A stretch of 38,347 nucleotides of DNA from an uncultured Gammaproteobacteria bacterium (GTDB lineage: Bacteria; Pseudomonadota; Gammaproteobacteria; Pseudomonadales; Azotimanducaceae), in contig CAJXUL010000006.1 of the NCBI GenBank assembly GCA_913060615.1, positions 1-38,347 on the forward strand. Reading direction: 5' to 3'. The notes beneath the pieces are model-generated. The model saw only the letters and a list, made by a program, of their open reading frames with translations, ran no database searches and had not been told where the DNA came from. Below are positions 8,053 to 16,593 of the stretch, piece by piece. Positions within the stretch are counted from its first letter, which is position 1; each line of letters opens with the position of its first letter. A program made the translations under genes and the position numbers.

Positions 8053-8363
8053 ATTTCGCGTCGGCGTCTCTCCCAACCAACCTAATTTCACTCAGCCTAA
8101 AGACCGGGCTGAGGCTATCGACATCTAGTTAAACCTATAGTAATTTCCACTAGAGCTTCGAATGGACACCAACTCAATCAATTTTTTTGGTTCGAGCCTG
8201 GTGAAGACGGAGACTCAAAGGCAATCTTCAGATCCTCAGATTTAGAGATATAAGTAGTACAAAACAAGGACTTGATCCGCTTGCGGACAGGTACCCAGGT
8301 ACAAAAAATGCGAAATCTAGTGCAACTGTGCTTTGCATTATCACTCCCTATCGGGGGTGAACA
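8053..8363. other. 311-bp intergenic region before panB
   Basis: No convincing gene is visible. It contains the inverted repeat at 8091-8113 and a small stem around TCCGCTTGCGGA near 8276-8287. The panB ribosome binding site GGGGGTGA lies at its end. The segment probably carries the pan operon promoter, but no clear -35/-10 pair could be chosen. Confidence 0.5.
8091..8113 (+). terminator. hairpin after the quinone oxidoreductase gene
   Basis: A perfect 7-bp inverted repeat CTCAGCC/GGCTGAG (8091-8097 and 8107-8113) with a 9-nt loop lies about 40 bases after the stop. It lacks a downstream T tract, so it may be a weak or Rho-assisted end, or a different RNA element. Confidence 0.4.
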
Positions 8364-9149
8364 ATGAAAATCCAAACATTCCGTCAACGTAAAGTTGCGG
8401 GCGAAAAAATTTCTATGGTCACTTGCTACGACTACTGGTCGGCACAAATTTTGGCCGAATCTAGTGTAGATACATTGTTGGTTGGCGACAGTCTAGCCAT
8501 GGTCATGCACGGCTTTCCCAGCACAGTACATGCCACTGTCGAAATGATGGCCACCCACATTGCCGCAGTCAAACGTGGCGCTGCAAACAAATTTATTGTT
8601 GGCGATATGCCTTTTTTGGCCGCGCGTAAAGATCTTGGCCAGGCTATGGATGCGGTTACTGTCCTTATGCAGGCCGGCAGCAATGCGATAAAAATAGAAG
8701 GTGCAGCAGGGCAACTACCGTTGCTTGCGCATATTGTTGAGTCCGGTGTGCCTGTGATGGGCCACCTAGGCTTGACCCCTCAATCTGTTGAAGGCCTGGG
8801 TGGACATAAGGTTCAGGGCCGTATGGAGGCCGATGCTCAGCGTATCCTCGATGATGCTTTAGCGTTGCAAGAGGCAGGTTGCTTTAGTTTGGTGCTGGAG
8901 TGTATTCCACAGGGTCTGGGAGATCGCATAACCAAAGCGCTAGATATTCCTACTATCGGCATTGGGGCAGGGCCACATACAGACGGTCAAGTTTTGGTGT
9001 TGCAAGATCTGTTAGGCATGCAACAAACCTTTAAGCCCAAATTTTTGCGTCATTACATGAATGGATTCGACCAGCTAACCAACGCGGTAAATCATTTTCA
9101 TAGTGATGTAGCGGAAAGGCGCTTCCCGAATTGTGAGGAGGTCTACTGA
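8364..9149 (+). CDS. panB: 3-methyl-2-oxobutanoate hydroxymethyltransferase
   Basis: PanB makes ketopantoate from 2-oxoisovalerate and 5,10-methylene-tetrahydrofolate, the first committed step of pantothenate synthesis. The 261 residues match the normal length. Mg and substrate ligands are visible at D42 (VGDSLAMVMHG), D81 (VGDMPF) and E112 (AIKIEGA). The catalytic Glu is E179 in LVLECIPQ, and the GIGAGPHTDGQVLV segment is conserved. The ATG at 8364 has GGGGGTGA upstream. The stop overlaps the panC start by one base (TGATG), indicating translational coupling. Panel of neighbours: panC and coaX follow, so three pantothenate/CoA genes act in one unit. Confidence 0.97.
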   Translation: MKIQTFRQRKVAGEKISMVTCYDYWSAQILAESSVDTLLVGDSLAMVMHGFPSTVHATVEMMATHIAAVKRGAANKFIVGDMPFLAARKDLGQAMDAVTVLMQAGSNAIKIEGAAGQLPLLAHIVESGVPVMGHLGLTPQSVEGLGGHKVQGRMEADAQRILDDALALQEAGCFSLVLECIPQGLGDRITKALDIPTIGIGAGPHTDGQVLVLQDLLGMQQTFKPKFLRHYMNGFDQLTNAVNHFHSDVAERRFPNCEEVY

Positions 9150-9970
9150 TGCAGCTGGTGACAGACCTCGATCAGTGGCAACAGCTTCGCTCAGAGTTAG
9201 ACGGGGGTGTGGGTTTTGTCCCTACTATGGGCGCTCTACACGACGGGCATTTATCGCTTTTACGCCGAAGTGTTGCTGAAAACGCGCTGACGGTGTTGTC
9301 TATTTTTGTCAATGCTACGCAGTTTAACAACAGCGCAGACTTGCAAAATTATCCCTCCAGTATTGAAGAAGATCTTAAGCTTGCTCAAGCCGTAGGCGTG
9401 GATCTGGTGTTGATGCCAGACTACGCACAGATGTACCCGGACGACTTTCGTTTTCAGATGCGTGAAGAGGTTTTTAGTCGAGACCTATGCGGTAGCGACC
9501 GTCCCGGACATTTTACCGGAGTGCTCACGGTAGTGCTCAAGCTATTGAATTTGGTTCAACCTGAGAAAGCCTATTTTGGTTTAAAAGACTATCAACAATA
9601 TCTTTTGATTAAGGATATGTGTGCCGGCTTGTTTTTGCCGACCCAGATTATTGGCTGTGAAACTTTGCGCGAAAAAGATGGTCTTGCTATGTCGTCGCGT
9701 AATCGGCGGTTGGACTCAACAGCACGTGGTGTGGCTGGGCGTTTTAACGAAATTTTATACCGCTCTGGCTCAGATGAAGAGGCCATGGGCGCATTGCAGG
9801 CTTTGGGTTGCACTGTGGCTTATATCAAAACCCAGTACGGGCGACGATTTGGCGCCATAAAAATTGATTCACAAGGCGACAGCGTGCGTCTTATAGACAA
9901 TTTAGTGCCAGAAAATTTAGCAGCAAATTTGCCGGTCGCAGATGCACCTGTAAACGGTATATCTGCGTGA
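9149..9970 (+). CDS. panC: pantothenate synthetase, short C-terminal variant
   Basis: PanC joins pantoate and beta-alanine using ATP. The nucleotide-binding signature PTMGALHDGH (the HIGH-like motif) and REKDGLAMSSRN (the KMSKS-like region) are present, along with DRPGHFTGVLTVVLKL and LIDN near the end. At 273 residues it is slightly short, and the C-terminal half of the dimer domain is compressed compared with E. coli PanC. Two usually conserved spots differ: FVNATQF where FVNPTQF is common, and FGLKDYQQ where the family usually has FGEKDFQQ. The ATP and pantoate sites otherwise look intact, so activity is likely. It is coupled to panB by a one-base overlap and lies 31 bases before coaX. Confidence 0.94.
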   Translation: MQLVTDLDQWQQLRSELDGGVGFVPTMGALHDGHLSLLRRSVAENALTVLSIFVNATQFNNSADLQNYPSSIEEDLKLAQAVGVDLVLMPDYAQMYPDDFRFQMREEVFSRDLCGSDRPGHFTGVLTVVLKLLNLVQPEKAYFGLKDYQQYLLIKDMCAGLFLPTQIIGCETLREKDGLAMSSRNRRLDSTARGVAGRFNEILYRSGSDEEAMGALQALGCTVAYIKTQYGRRFGAIKIDSQGDSVRLIDNLVPENLAANLPVADAPVNGISA

Positions 9971-10001
9971 TAACGATTAATGGTTTAAAGGGGAGTTCAA
10001 C

Positions 10002-10787
10002 ATGATTTTGGTGCTTGATGTTGGTAACAGCCAAATCTTTTGTGGCGTATTTGAAGAGGAAAAACTGGTTATTCAGTTTCGCTATGCGTCCACCGCTCGT
10101 GGTTCTTCAGACGAGATTGGCGTTTTCCTACGCGGGGCTTTGCGTGAAAATGGCATAGCGCCAGAGGACATTGCAACCATAGCTATATCGTCAGTAGTGC
10201 CTGAACTGAACTATACCCTTTGGTCTTGTTGCCAAAAATACTTCGATTTAGAGCCCATGGTACTGCGCCCGGGTCTGAAAACTGGCTTAAAGATTGACTA
10301 CAAAGACCCCAAGGAAGTGGGCAGTGATCGAATTGCTGATGCCATGGGCGCGGTGAAAATGTTCCCGGACCGAAATTTGATCGTTATTGATTTCGGTACC
10401 GCAACCACAGTCTGCGCGGTGACCAAGGACCGCGTCTTTTTGGGCGGTAATATTATTCCCGGTGTGCGCTTGGCTATGGAAGCGCTTGAGGCGAAAACCG
10501 CCAAATTACCTTCTGTTGAAATTAAACCTGCGAAGCGGTCTGTTGGTAAAACTACAATTGAAAGTATTCAAAATGGTTTGTACTGGAGCAACGTGGGCAT
10601 GGTGCGAGAGCTGACCAGTAGAATCACTGCTGAAGTTTTTGCCGATGATCCGCCGCTCACCATCGCTACAGGTGGCTTTGCGCATTTATTTGATAAAGAG
10701 CAGTTGTTTGATCACGTGGTTTCAGATCTTATTCTAACGGGTCTTATTGAGGCGCTGAGGTTGAATGGCTATTTAGATAAAACCTAG
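10002..10787 (+). CDS. coaX: type III pantothenate kinase
   Basis: CoaX phosphorylates pantothenate, the first step from the vitamin to coenzyme A, and unlike CoaA is not feedback-inhibited by CoA. The 261 residues carry the ASKHA-fold signatures: LDVGNS at residues 5-10 (phosphate 1), GSDRIAD at 107-113 with the catalytic base D109, DFGTATT at 130-136 (phosphate 2), and IATGGFAHLF near the C-terminus. AAGGGGAG precedes the ATG. Its position directly behind panC fits a dedicated pantothenate to phosphopantothenate operon; in Pseudomonas coaX lies next to birA instead. A strong hairpin at 10798-10828 closes the unit. Confidence 0.96.
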   Translation: MILVLDVGNSQIFCGVFEEEKLVIQFRYASTARGSSDEIGVFLRGALRENGIAPEDIATIAISSVVPELNYTLWSCCQKYFDLEPMVLRPGLKTGLKIDYKDPKEVGSDRIADAMGAVKMFPDRNLIVIDFGTATTVCAVTKDRVFLGGNIIPGVRLAMEALEAKTAKLPSVEIKPAKRSVGKTTIESIQNGLYWSNVGMVRELTSRITAEVFADDPPLTIATGGFAHLFDKEQLFDHVVSDLILTGLIEALRLNGYLDKT

Positions 10788-10797
10788 TAATTATCAT

Positions 10798-10828
10798 AAC
10801 CCCTCGATGCAATGACGCTCGAGGGGTT
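10798..10828. terminator. strong hairpin between convergent coaX and SDR
   Basis: A perfect 10-bp stem AACCCCTCGA/TCGAGGGGTT with an 11-nt loop starts 10 bases after the coaX stop. It sits between convergent genes and may end both. There is no long T tract on either side. Confidence 0.65.
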
Positions 10829-10864
10829 GGCCTTGGTCCAAGATACTCTCAAGACACGAGTGTA

Positions 10865-11629
10865 TTAGTTTTCGATGTACTGGCTTTGCAGGCGTCGCAT
10901 CCCTTTTAACCAACGGTCGTAGTCAGCGGCTTTGCGTTTCATGTACTCAGCTACTTCGGGGTGGGGCAATACCAGAAATTTTTCTTCGCGCAAGGTTTCC
11001 ACTACTGCCTCAACGGCGACCTCTGGTTCAATCATTCCGTCTACACCAGCAACACCCGCGCCGCCAGCAACTAGGGGTGTATTTACTGCTTGGGGGCAGA
11101 GTACCGACACCTTAATGCCCTGATCGCCATAAGTAATAGACAACCATTCCGCTAAAGCCACAGCGGCATGTTTGGTGACAGCGTAGGTGACCGAACCAAT
11201 TTGGTTGAGTAAGCCAGCAGCAGAGGAAGTATTGAGAAGGTAGCCGCCGCCTCTAGCGATCATGAGTGGTACTAAATGGCGGGCTGCCCATACATGCGCC
11301 ATCGTGTTGACTTCCCAAATGGTCTGCCAAACCTCGTCAGGTTCATCAATATTTTTGCCTATGCCAATGCCTGCATTGGAGCAAAACAAATCAATGGGTC
11401 CAAATTGCGCCTCGGTAGTATTGATCAGTTCGACAATTTCGCTTTCCTTGCGGACATCCACAGCCATAGAAAAACCGCCAATTTCAGCAGCAACTGAAGC
11501 TGCGCCCTCGCCGTTAAGGTCTGCAACGATCACTTTTTTTGCGCCTTCCCGCGCGAAACGTCGGCACATCTCACGACCTATGCCGCTTGCGCCACCGGTC
11601 ACTACGATAATTTTGTCCTTCAACTCCAT
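10865..11629 (-). CDS. short-chain dehydrogenase/reductase
   Basis: This classical SDR of 254 residues is cytosolic and NAD(P)-dependent. The cofactor motif TGGASGIG lies at residues 11-18. An acidic residue ends beta-2 (VADLN), suggesting NAD rather than NADP. The NAG motif is in CSNAGIG, and the catalytic Ser (NTSSAAGL) and Y-x-x-x-K (YAVTK) are all present. C-terminal PHPEVAEYMKRKAADYDRWL resembles SDRs found in steroid or xenobiotic degradation loci, but the substrate is unknown. AGAGAAGTTTC lies upstream of the ATG. It is divergent from the MFS transporter at 11823, with 193 bp between them. Confidence 0.92.
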   Translation of the reverse strand: MELKDKIIVVTGGASGIGREMCRRFAREGAKKVIVADLNGEGAASVAAEIGGFSMAVDVRKESEIVELINTTEAQFGPIDLFCSNAGIGIGKNIDEPDEVWQTIWEVNTMAHVWAARHLVPLMIARGGGYLLNTSSAAGLLNQIGSVTYAVTKHAAVALAEWLSITYGDQGIKVSVLCPQAVNTPLVAGGAGVAGVDGMIEPEVAVEAVVETLREEKFLVLPHPEVAEYMKRKAADYDRWLKGMRRLQSQYIEN

Positions 11630-11746
11630 GAAACTTCTCTCCAGTGAAAATATAGTCCGCCTACCCAGTGATGCTGTCCAGCCAATGCGCCCTTGCTAGG
11701 CATATGATTAGTCGCTAAGCGTACTGTTAGCAGGGGAGTGCAAAGA

Positions 11747-11775
11747 TAGACGTTTTGCATTGCTGATTCTATAGT
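11747..11775 (+). promoter_or_regulatory. putative sigma-70 promoter for the MFS gene
   Basis: TAGACG (11747-11752) and TATAGT (11770-11775) are separated by exactly 17 bases. They match the -35 and -10 consensus at 4 of 6 and 5 of 6 positions. They lie about 50 bases upstream of the MFS start codon in a divergent intergenic region. Confidence 0.4.
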
Positions 11776-11822
11776 GTCGCATCAGCCCGAGAGGCATCAC
11801 CCATACAAGGCTTGCCCATATC

Positions 11823-13106
11823 GTGTCTGTAGTTACCCATTCCAACGAATCATCGCCCAACAAACGCCAGTACGGCTGGGTTATTGTTGCGGTCATGATG
11901 TTGGTGCAAACCGTCAGTTCAGGTTTGGGCTTTTACAACATGTCTGTATATATCAACCGTTTGGCGGTACAGCTGAGCGTGCCGCTGGCAGATATTTCTT
12001 TTGCGGTAAGTTTGTTTTTTGTGGTCGGTGGTATCGCCGGCTTATTTGTTGCCGAGCTGCTCAACCGCTTTCACGTACGCACCTTGATGATCGTAGGCGC
12101 TATAGTTTCGGGCATTGCCATTGGTGCGGTGGGCTGGGCAACCCAGCTGTGGCAGGTCTACGCACTGTTCGCAATTTTTGGCATTGGCAATGCAGGTATT
12201 TCAATTGTTATCGCTACAACATTAATCACCCAGTGGTTTCCAGGGCCGGAGCGTTCTATGGCTTTAGCCATGACGTCCACAGGATTGTCTTTGGGCGGCG
12301 TTGTGCTTACACCTTATTCAGCCTATTTAATGAATACTATTGGCTTAGGTGAGACGATGCCGATATTAGGTTTGATCTTAATTGGTTCTATTGTGCCGCT
12401 TTCACTGTTTATTCGGCAGGCAGAAAAGCCGGCGGTGGATGCTCAAATCGGCGCGGTGGGCCAAGTCAGTAACGGCGGCTTTGACCGAGTTTTATTTTCC
12501 CAGGCCGTAAACAGTCGTTTCTTTGTCCTGCTGGCCGGGGCTTATATATTGATTATGGCAGCTCAGGTTGGTGGTATTGCGCACCTTTATAGCCGGGTGG
12601 AAACCTTAGCGGGATTCACCTACGCCGCCTATGCCGTGCAGGCATTATCTATTTGTAGTATTTCAGGCCGTTTTTTTGGCGGTTGGTTGGTTTCGCGTAT
12701 TCCTATTCGCTGGTTTGCATTGGGTAATTTGTCTATACAAGCCCTAGGCCTAACCCTTATTGCCCTGGCACCAAGCGGCACATTGGCCGTTGTGGCTGCC
12801 GGAATTTTTGGCCTTAGTGTGGGTAATTTATTAATGACTCAACCGCTGTGGTTGGCGGAAATTTATGCCACCAGTATTTATGCCAAAGTATTTGCACGTG
12901 CAAATGCGCTAAGCGTATTGGGTTTGGCGGTGGGACCCTACTTTATTGGTTGGGCCTTCGACAACTTTGGTGCCGGTCAGTCGTATTTTTGGCCCTATAT
13001 GGCGGCTGTGGCCTGTTCTATATTTGCTTTCGCTATAGTCTTGGTAGCGAGTTCTAGTCCGGTGCTAGCAAACCAAACCCATTTTGGGGCTAAGGGTGCA
13101 GACTGA
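11823..13106 (+). CDS. MFS transporter
   Basis: This major facilitator protein of 427 residues has about 12 predicted membrane helices. It starts at a GTG (11823); the next ATG, in codon 25, is already inside the first helix. The segments GWVIVAVMMLVQTVSSGLGFYNMSVY, FGIGNAGISIVIATTLITQWF and GLAVGPYFIGWAFDNFG resemble the monocarboxylate/oxalate-formate antiporter-like branch of MFS proteins, so an organic acid is a reasonable guess. The ribosome binding site is weak. It is divergent from an SDR and is followed 51 bases later by the DegQ-like protease, probably by chance rather than function. Confidence 0.87.
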   Translation: MSVVTHSNESSPNKRQYGWVIVAVMMLVQTVSSGLGFYNMSVYINRLAVQLSVPLADISFAVSLFFVVGGIAGLFVAELLNRFHVRTLMIVGAIVSGIAIGAVGWATQLWQVYALFAIFGIGNAGISIVIATTLITQWFPGPERSMALAMTSTGLSLGGVVLTPYSAYLMNTIGLGETMPILGLILIGSIVPLSLFIRQAEKPAVDAQIGAVGQVSNGGFDRVLFSQAVNSRFFVLLAGAYILIMAAQVGGIAHLYSRVETLAGFTYAAYAVQALSICSISGRFFGGWLVSRIPIRWFALGNLSIQALGLTLIALAPSGTLAVVAAGIFGLSVGNLLMTQPLWLAEIYATSIYAKVFARANALSVLGLAVGPYFIGWAFDNFGAGQSYFWPYMAAVACSIFAFAIVLVASSSPVLANQTHFGAKGAD

Positions 13107-13157
13107 ATTTTTTATGACCTAAGATTGGCTCTTGGTCTTCAACTTGGAGGTTATGTA

Positions 13158-14600
13158 ATGGCTATGCGATACCTTAGCGCGCTCAGCGTTGTCTTTGCCT
13201 GTCTATATATCAACCCATGTTCAGTGAGTGTCCTGCAGGCCAGTACAAAAAGCCATGCAGCATTGTTAACTGTGGCTGCGCTACCGCTCTCAATGCCGAG
13301 TGACTCGGACATTTATCAGCCGCTGCCTAGCCTTGCCGATATGTTGGAGCGGATTAATCCTGCGGTGGTTAATATTGCAACTCGCTCTACGGTTCGTGAA
13401 GGCAATCGTTTGCTGCAAGACCCATTTTTTCGCCGCTTTTTTAATGTACCAGAAAGCCGCCGGCGTTATCGGCGTACTCAAAGTGCTGGATCCGGCGTGG
13501 TGGTTGATGCCGCTAATGGCTATATCGTGACTAATAACCATGTGGTGCAAAATGCCGACGAAATCAGCGTTGGTTTAGCCGACGGACGTATTCTCAGTGC
13601 CAAATTAGTAGGTCGAGACGCTCAAGTAGATCTGGCCTTGCTGCAAGTGGAGGCTGAAGACCTAATTGCTATTAAATATGCTGACAGCAGTAGGGTGAGA
13701 GTAGGGGATTTTGTGGTTGCTATTGGTAATCCATTTGGTCTCAATCAAACCGTAACCAGTGGTATTGTTAGTGCTCTAGGTCGCAGCGGTTTAGGTATTG
13801 AAGGCTTCGAGGACTTCATTCAAACCGATGCGCCAATTAACCCCGGTAACTCCGGCGGGGCATTGGTGGACTTGCGTGGCGACCTTGTTGGCATTAATAC
13901 CGCCATCTTTGCGCCCTCTGGCGGCAACGTGGGTATTGGTTTTGCCATACCTGCCAATATGGTTAATGCGGTGCTTGCCCAACTAATAGGCAAAGGCGAA
14001 GTGAACCGAGGTTTTGTCGGCGCCATAGTGCAGCCACTAAATAGAGAGTTGGCCAGTGCCTTTGGCGTGTTGTCTCCTGGAGGGCGTCCTAAAGGCGTGG
14101 TAGTGGTCGATGTTGAGCTGGCCAGTTCAGCTGAGAAGGCAGGCCTTGAGCCAGGGGATGTCATTGTCGCCATGGATGAAAAACAGATTGCGACAGTTGC
14201 TGATTTTGCTGGTCAGGCTGCGGTTATGTTTATTGGTGATGAGATTGAGGTTGACTTCATACGCCAGGGCGAGCGAAAGACCGTTACCTTAGAAATTTTT
14301 GCGGACGACCAAGAACAAGTAGATGGGCAACGTTTAACGCCGCGCCTACGCGGAGTAGTTTTACAAAATTTCCATAATCCCGATGAGCAGACCAAAGGCG
14401 CGGGCGCATTGGTTATTGAGGTTGATAGCAACAGTACTGCTTATTCGTTTGGCCTGCGCGAAGGCGACATTATTGTCGCAGCAAATCAACGGCCCACAGA
14501 AAATATTTCTAAGTTGAGAGACGCGGCGCGGGCAGAAAAACGCCTACTGCTATTGCGGGTTTATCGTAACGGCCAGTTTGGTGATGTGATCATGCGCTAG
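13158..14600 (+). CDS. degQ: periplasmic HtrA-family serine protease (DegQ/DegP type)
   Basis: This trypsin-like periplasmic protease and chaperone has 480 residues from the ATG at 13158, which has GGAGG 8 bases upstream. The N-terminus has a hydrophobic signal-peptide-like stretch (about residues 4-25). The catalytic triad is clear: H128 in VTNNHVV, D158 in DAQVDLALLQV, and S232 in NPGNSGGAL. Two PDZ domains follow (about residues 260-350 and 380-478), which favours DegQ/DegP over the single-PDZ DegS. It should degrade or refold damaged envelope proteins. No regulatory site such as a sigma-E promoter could be identified with confidence. DegP/MucD remains an alternative name. Confidence 0.93.
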   Translation: MAMRYLSALSVVFACLYINPCSVSVLQASTKSHAALLTVAALPLSMPSDSDIYQPLPSLADMLERINPAVVNIATRSTVREGNRLLQDPFFRRFFNVPESRRRYRRTQSAGSGVVVDAANGYIVTNNHVVQNADEISVGLADGRILSAKLVGRDAQVDLALLQVEAEDLIAIKYADSSRVRVGDFVVAIGNPFGLNQTVTSGIVSALGRSGLGIEGFEDFIQTDAPINPGNSGGALVDLRGDLVGINTAIFAPSGGNVGIGFAIPANMVNAVLAQLIGKGEVNRGFVGAIVQPLNRELASAFGVLSPGGRPKGVVVVDVELASSAEKAGLEPGDVIVAMDEKQIATVADFAGQAAVMFIGDEIEVDFIRQGERKTVTLEIFADDQEQVDGQRLTPRLRGVVLQNFHNPDEQTKGAGALVIEVDSNSTAYSFGLREGDIIVAANQRPTENISKLRDAARAEKRLLLLRVYRNGQFGDVIMR

Positions 14601-14718
14601 AGGTTGCGTCAAAGAGGAGTTTTAAAGACAGACGCTGACGGAATGCTCTGTGGGTTAGAAGCCTTGATATTTTTAAGCCCACACCAAATACGATTCAATA
14701 GACAATAAAGTTAGGCAG

Positions 14719-14743
14719 AAAAAAGCCGGCCTAAGAGCCGGCT
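14719..14743 (-). terminator. rho-independent terminator of the Zn alcohol dehydrogenase gene
   Basis: Read on the minus strand, a 7-bp stem AGCCGGC/GCCGGCT with a 6-nt loop is followed by six T residues (the A run at 14719-14724 on the plus strand). It begins about 20 bases after the stop codon of the dehydrogenase. Confidence 0.85.
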
Positions 14744-14763
14744 CTCAACAACTCGACTAACGT

Positions 14764-15846
14764 CTAGTCGAACATAATAACGCTACGGGCAACTTCCCCT
14801 GTCTCCAATGCCGCAAGGCCATCGTTAACATCTTCAAGTTTAATTCTGCGTGAGATCAACTCATCCAAATGTAGGCGGCCTTGTAGGTATAGGTCTACAA
14901 ATCTCGGCATGTCCACGCGGAATCTATTTGAACCCATATTGGAGCCCTGCATCTTTCGCTCCATCAAGAACTCTGGTCCGTGTAGTTCAACCATAGTGCC
15001 TACGGGAATCATGCCGATGATGGTGGCAGTGCCGCCCATGCCGAGCATCTTAAAAGACTGCTGTGCAGTCTTCGCTAAACCGATGGCTTCAAAAGAATAG
15101 TGAACGCCGCCTTTGGTCATTTCCCGAACAGCTTCCACTGGGTCTACTTCAGCGGCATTAATAACATCAGTGGCACCAAACTTGCGCGCCAGCTCTAACT
15201 TACTAGCCACCATGTCGATGGCGATGATGCGTGCTGCTCCAGCAAGGGCTGCGCCATTGATTGCAGACAAGCCAACGCCGCCACAACCAATAACTGCGAC
15301 AGTACTACCAGGCTCAACTTTAGCGGTATGAATAACTGCACCTACGCCAGTGGTTACGCCACAACCAATTAGGGCGGCAATATCCATGGGCATGTCGTCA
15401 CGTATTTTTGCCACAGTGTGTTCGTGAACCAACATATATTCAGCGAAGGAAGATAGGTTGAGGAACTGAGAGATCTTTTCGTCGTTTTTTGCTAATCGGC
15501 TAGGACCATCTTCGTCACGTTGCAGCTCAGGTTCTGCACATAAAGACATACGCCCGGTAATGCATGGCTCGCAATGCCCACAAAATGCGGAGAGACAGGT
15601 AATAACATGATCGCCCTTTTTAACGTAGGTGACGTCAGAGCCAACCGCTTCCACAACGCCCGCAGATTCGTGGCCTAAAATGGCTGGCAATTGGTAAGGG
15701 TAAGAACCGTTTTGGAAGTGCAAGTCGGAGTGACAGACGCCAGCGGCTACCGTGCGGATTAGCACTTCTCGTGGTGCTGGGTTGCCGTATTGAACGTCTT
15801 CAATTACTAAAGGTTTATTGATTTCTCTAAGTACTGCTGCCTTCAT
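14764..15846 (-). CDS. zinc-dependent alcohol dehydrogenase, MDR superfamily
   Basis: This cytosolic NAD(P)-dependent enzyme of 360 residues oxidises alcohols or reduces aldehydes. Catalytic zinc ligands are C38 (GVCHSDL) and H59 with E60 (GHESAG). The structural zinc site C89, C92, C95 and C103 is complete. The Rossmann motif VIGCGGVGLSA lies near residues 185-195. The ATG at 15846 with GGGGACA just upstream matches the family start; an earlier in-frame ATG at 15888 adds 14 unrelated residues. Class III-like proteins (glutathione- or mycothiol-linked formaldehyde enzymes and their aryl or alkyl relatives) are the closest type, but the substrate is uncertain. It has its own terminator and is divergent from folK. 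Confidence 0.93.
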   Translation of the reverse strand: MKAAVLREINKPLVIEDVQYGNPAPREVLIRTVAAGVCHSDLHFQNGSYPYQLPAILGHESAGVVEAVGSDVTYVKKGDHVITCLSAFCGHCEPCITGRMSLCAEPELQRDEDGPSRLAKNDEKISQFLNLSSFAEYMLVHEHTVAKIRDDMPMDIAALIGCGVTTGVGAVIHTAKVEPGSTVAVIGCGGVGLSAINGAALAGAARIIAIDMVASKLELARKFGATDVINAAEVDPVEAVREMTKGGVHYSFEAIGLAKTAQQSFKMLGMGGTATIIGMIPVGTMVELHGPEFLMERKMQGSNMGSNRFRVDMPRFVDLYLQGRLHLDELISRRIKLEDVNDGLAALETGEVARSVIMFD

Positions 15847-15896
15847 GATCTGTCCCCGCAAAATTGTTCGAAAATATTTATTCTGCATGGTGCCAA

Positions 15897-15914
15897 AGCA
15901 TTCAAAGGAATGCT
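15897..15914. other. 7-bp inverted repeat upstream of the alcohol dehydrogenase gene
   Basis: AGCATTC/GAATGCT with a 4-nt loop lies about 50 bases upstream of the minus-strand dehydrogenase start in the divergent adh-folK intergenic region. It could be an operator or a small RNA hairpin. No regulator is encoded nearby. Confidence 0.3.
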
Positions 15915-16077
15915 ATACCTTGCGCAGGTCTAGCTATGCTTTGAACATTGAATACGGACTAAATACTTACTGTGTTTTAACTAAATCCATCAGTGACCAA
16001 GGCATTTCAGATGGTAGTATGCTTAGGGGGGGCAGTAAGCCCTCGCTGCAACAAAAGAATAAATTAGGGTGCTTTTA

Positions 16078-16593
16078 ATGGTTTTGATCGGTCTGGGTTC
16101 AAATCAGGGTGATTCAACGGACACAGTGGTAGCTGCTATTGAGGCGCTGCAAGATTTTGCGCTGCCTTCTACTCTGAAAAGTGCACGTCTACTGCGTACT
16201 TCGCCGGTAAATTGTCCGCCCGAATCTGGTGATTTTATTAACTGTGCGGTAATTTTTGAAGCCAAGGCTGACTTAACACCTGAGGCGATGCTTAGTGCCT
16301 TAAAGGCAATTGAACATGATTTTGGTCGCCGCGAGAAATATATCCGCAATGCGCCCAGGGAGTTAGACCTAGATCTGCTGCTATTTGATGATGAAGTGCG
16401 CAATAGTGAAGATTTTACCTTGCCACACCCTCGTGCCATTGATCGGTTGTTTGTATTACAGCCAGCGTGTGAGCTTATGCCGAATACTCAATGGCCTGGA
16501 ACTGGATTAACTATTCAACAATTATTGGAACAACTGGAAACCGATGAACAGGTTCATATTCTGGAAGAAATTCCTCCTTATTACTGCGCTTAA
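16078..16593 (+). CDS. folK: 6-hydroxymethyl-7,8-dihydropterin pyrophosphokinase
   Basis: FolK transfers pyrophosphate from ATP to 6-hydroxymethyl-7,8-dihydropterin in folate synthesis. The protein has 171 residues from the ATG at 16078 (AGGGTG upstream). It shows IGLGSNQGD at the N-terminus, RTSPV, the loop and catalytic block RREKYIRNAPRELDLDLLLFD with Mg ligands D97 and D99, and LPHPR. In many gammaproteobacteria folK lies directly ahead of panB after pcnB; here it is separated from panBC by about 6 kb. Neither folB nor folP is in the window. Its last 50 bases overlap, in another frame, the start of the following secreted-protein gene. Confidence 0.95.
   Translation: MVLIGLGSNQGDSTDTVVAAIEALQDFALPSTLKSARLLRTSPVNCPPESGDFINCAVIFEAKADLTPEAMLSALKAIEHDFGRREKYIRNAPRELDLDLLLFDDEVRNSEDFTLPHPRAIDRLFVLQPACELMPNTQWPGTGLTIQQLLEQLETDEQVHILEEIPPYYCA

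Noticed and set aside
8190-8205. GGTTCGAGCC resembling a tRNA T arm
   Set aside because: No acceptor, D or anticodon stems can be built around it, so it is not a tRNA.
8178-8447. 89-codon open frame on the minus strand before and inside panB
   Set aside because: It overlaps the panB 5' end, has no recognisable motif or ribosome binding site, and reads like random sequence.
11774-12352. 192-codon open frame overlapping the MFS gene
   Set aside because: It is a shifted-frame shadow of the transporter: unusually rich in Cys, His and Arg, with no domain.
15818-16078. 86-codon open frame between the alcohol dehydrogenase and folK genes
   Set aside because: It overlaps the dehydrogenase start on the other strand and lacks a convincing ribosome binding site or motif; more likely a promoter region.
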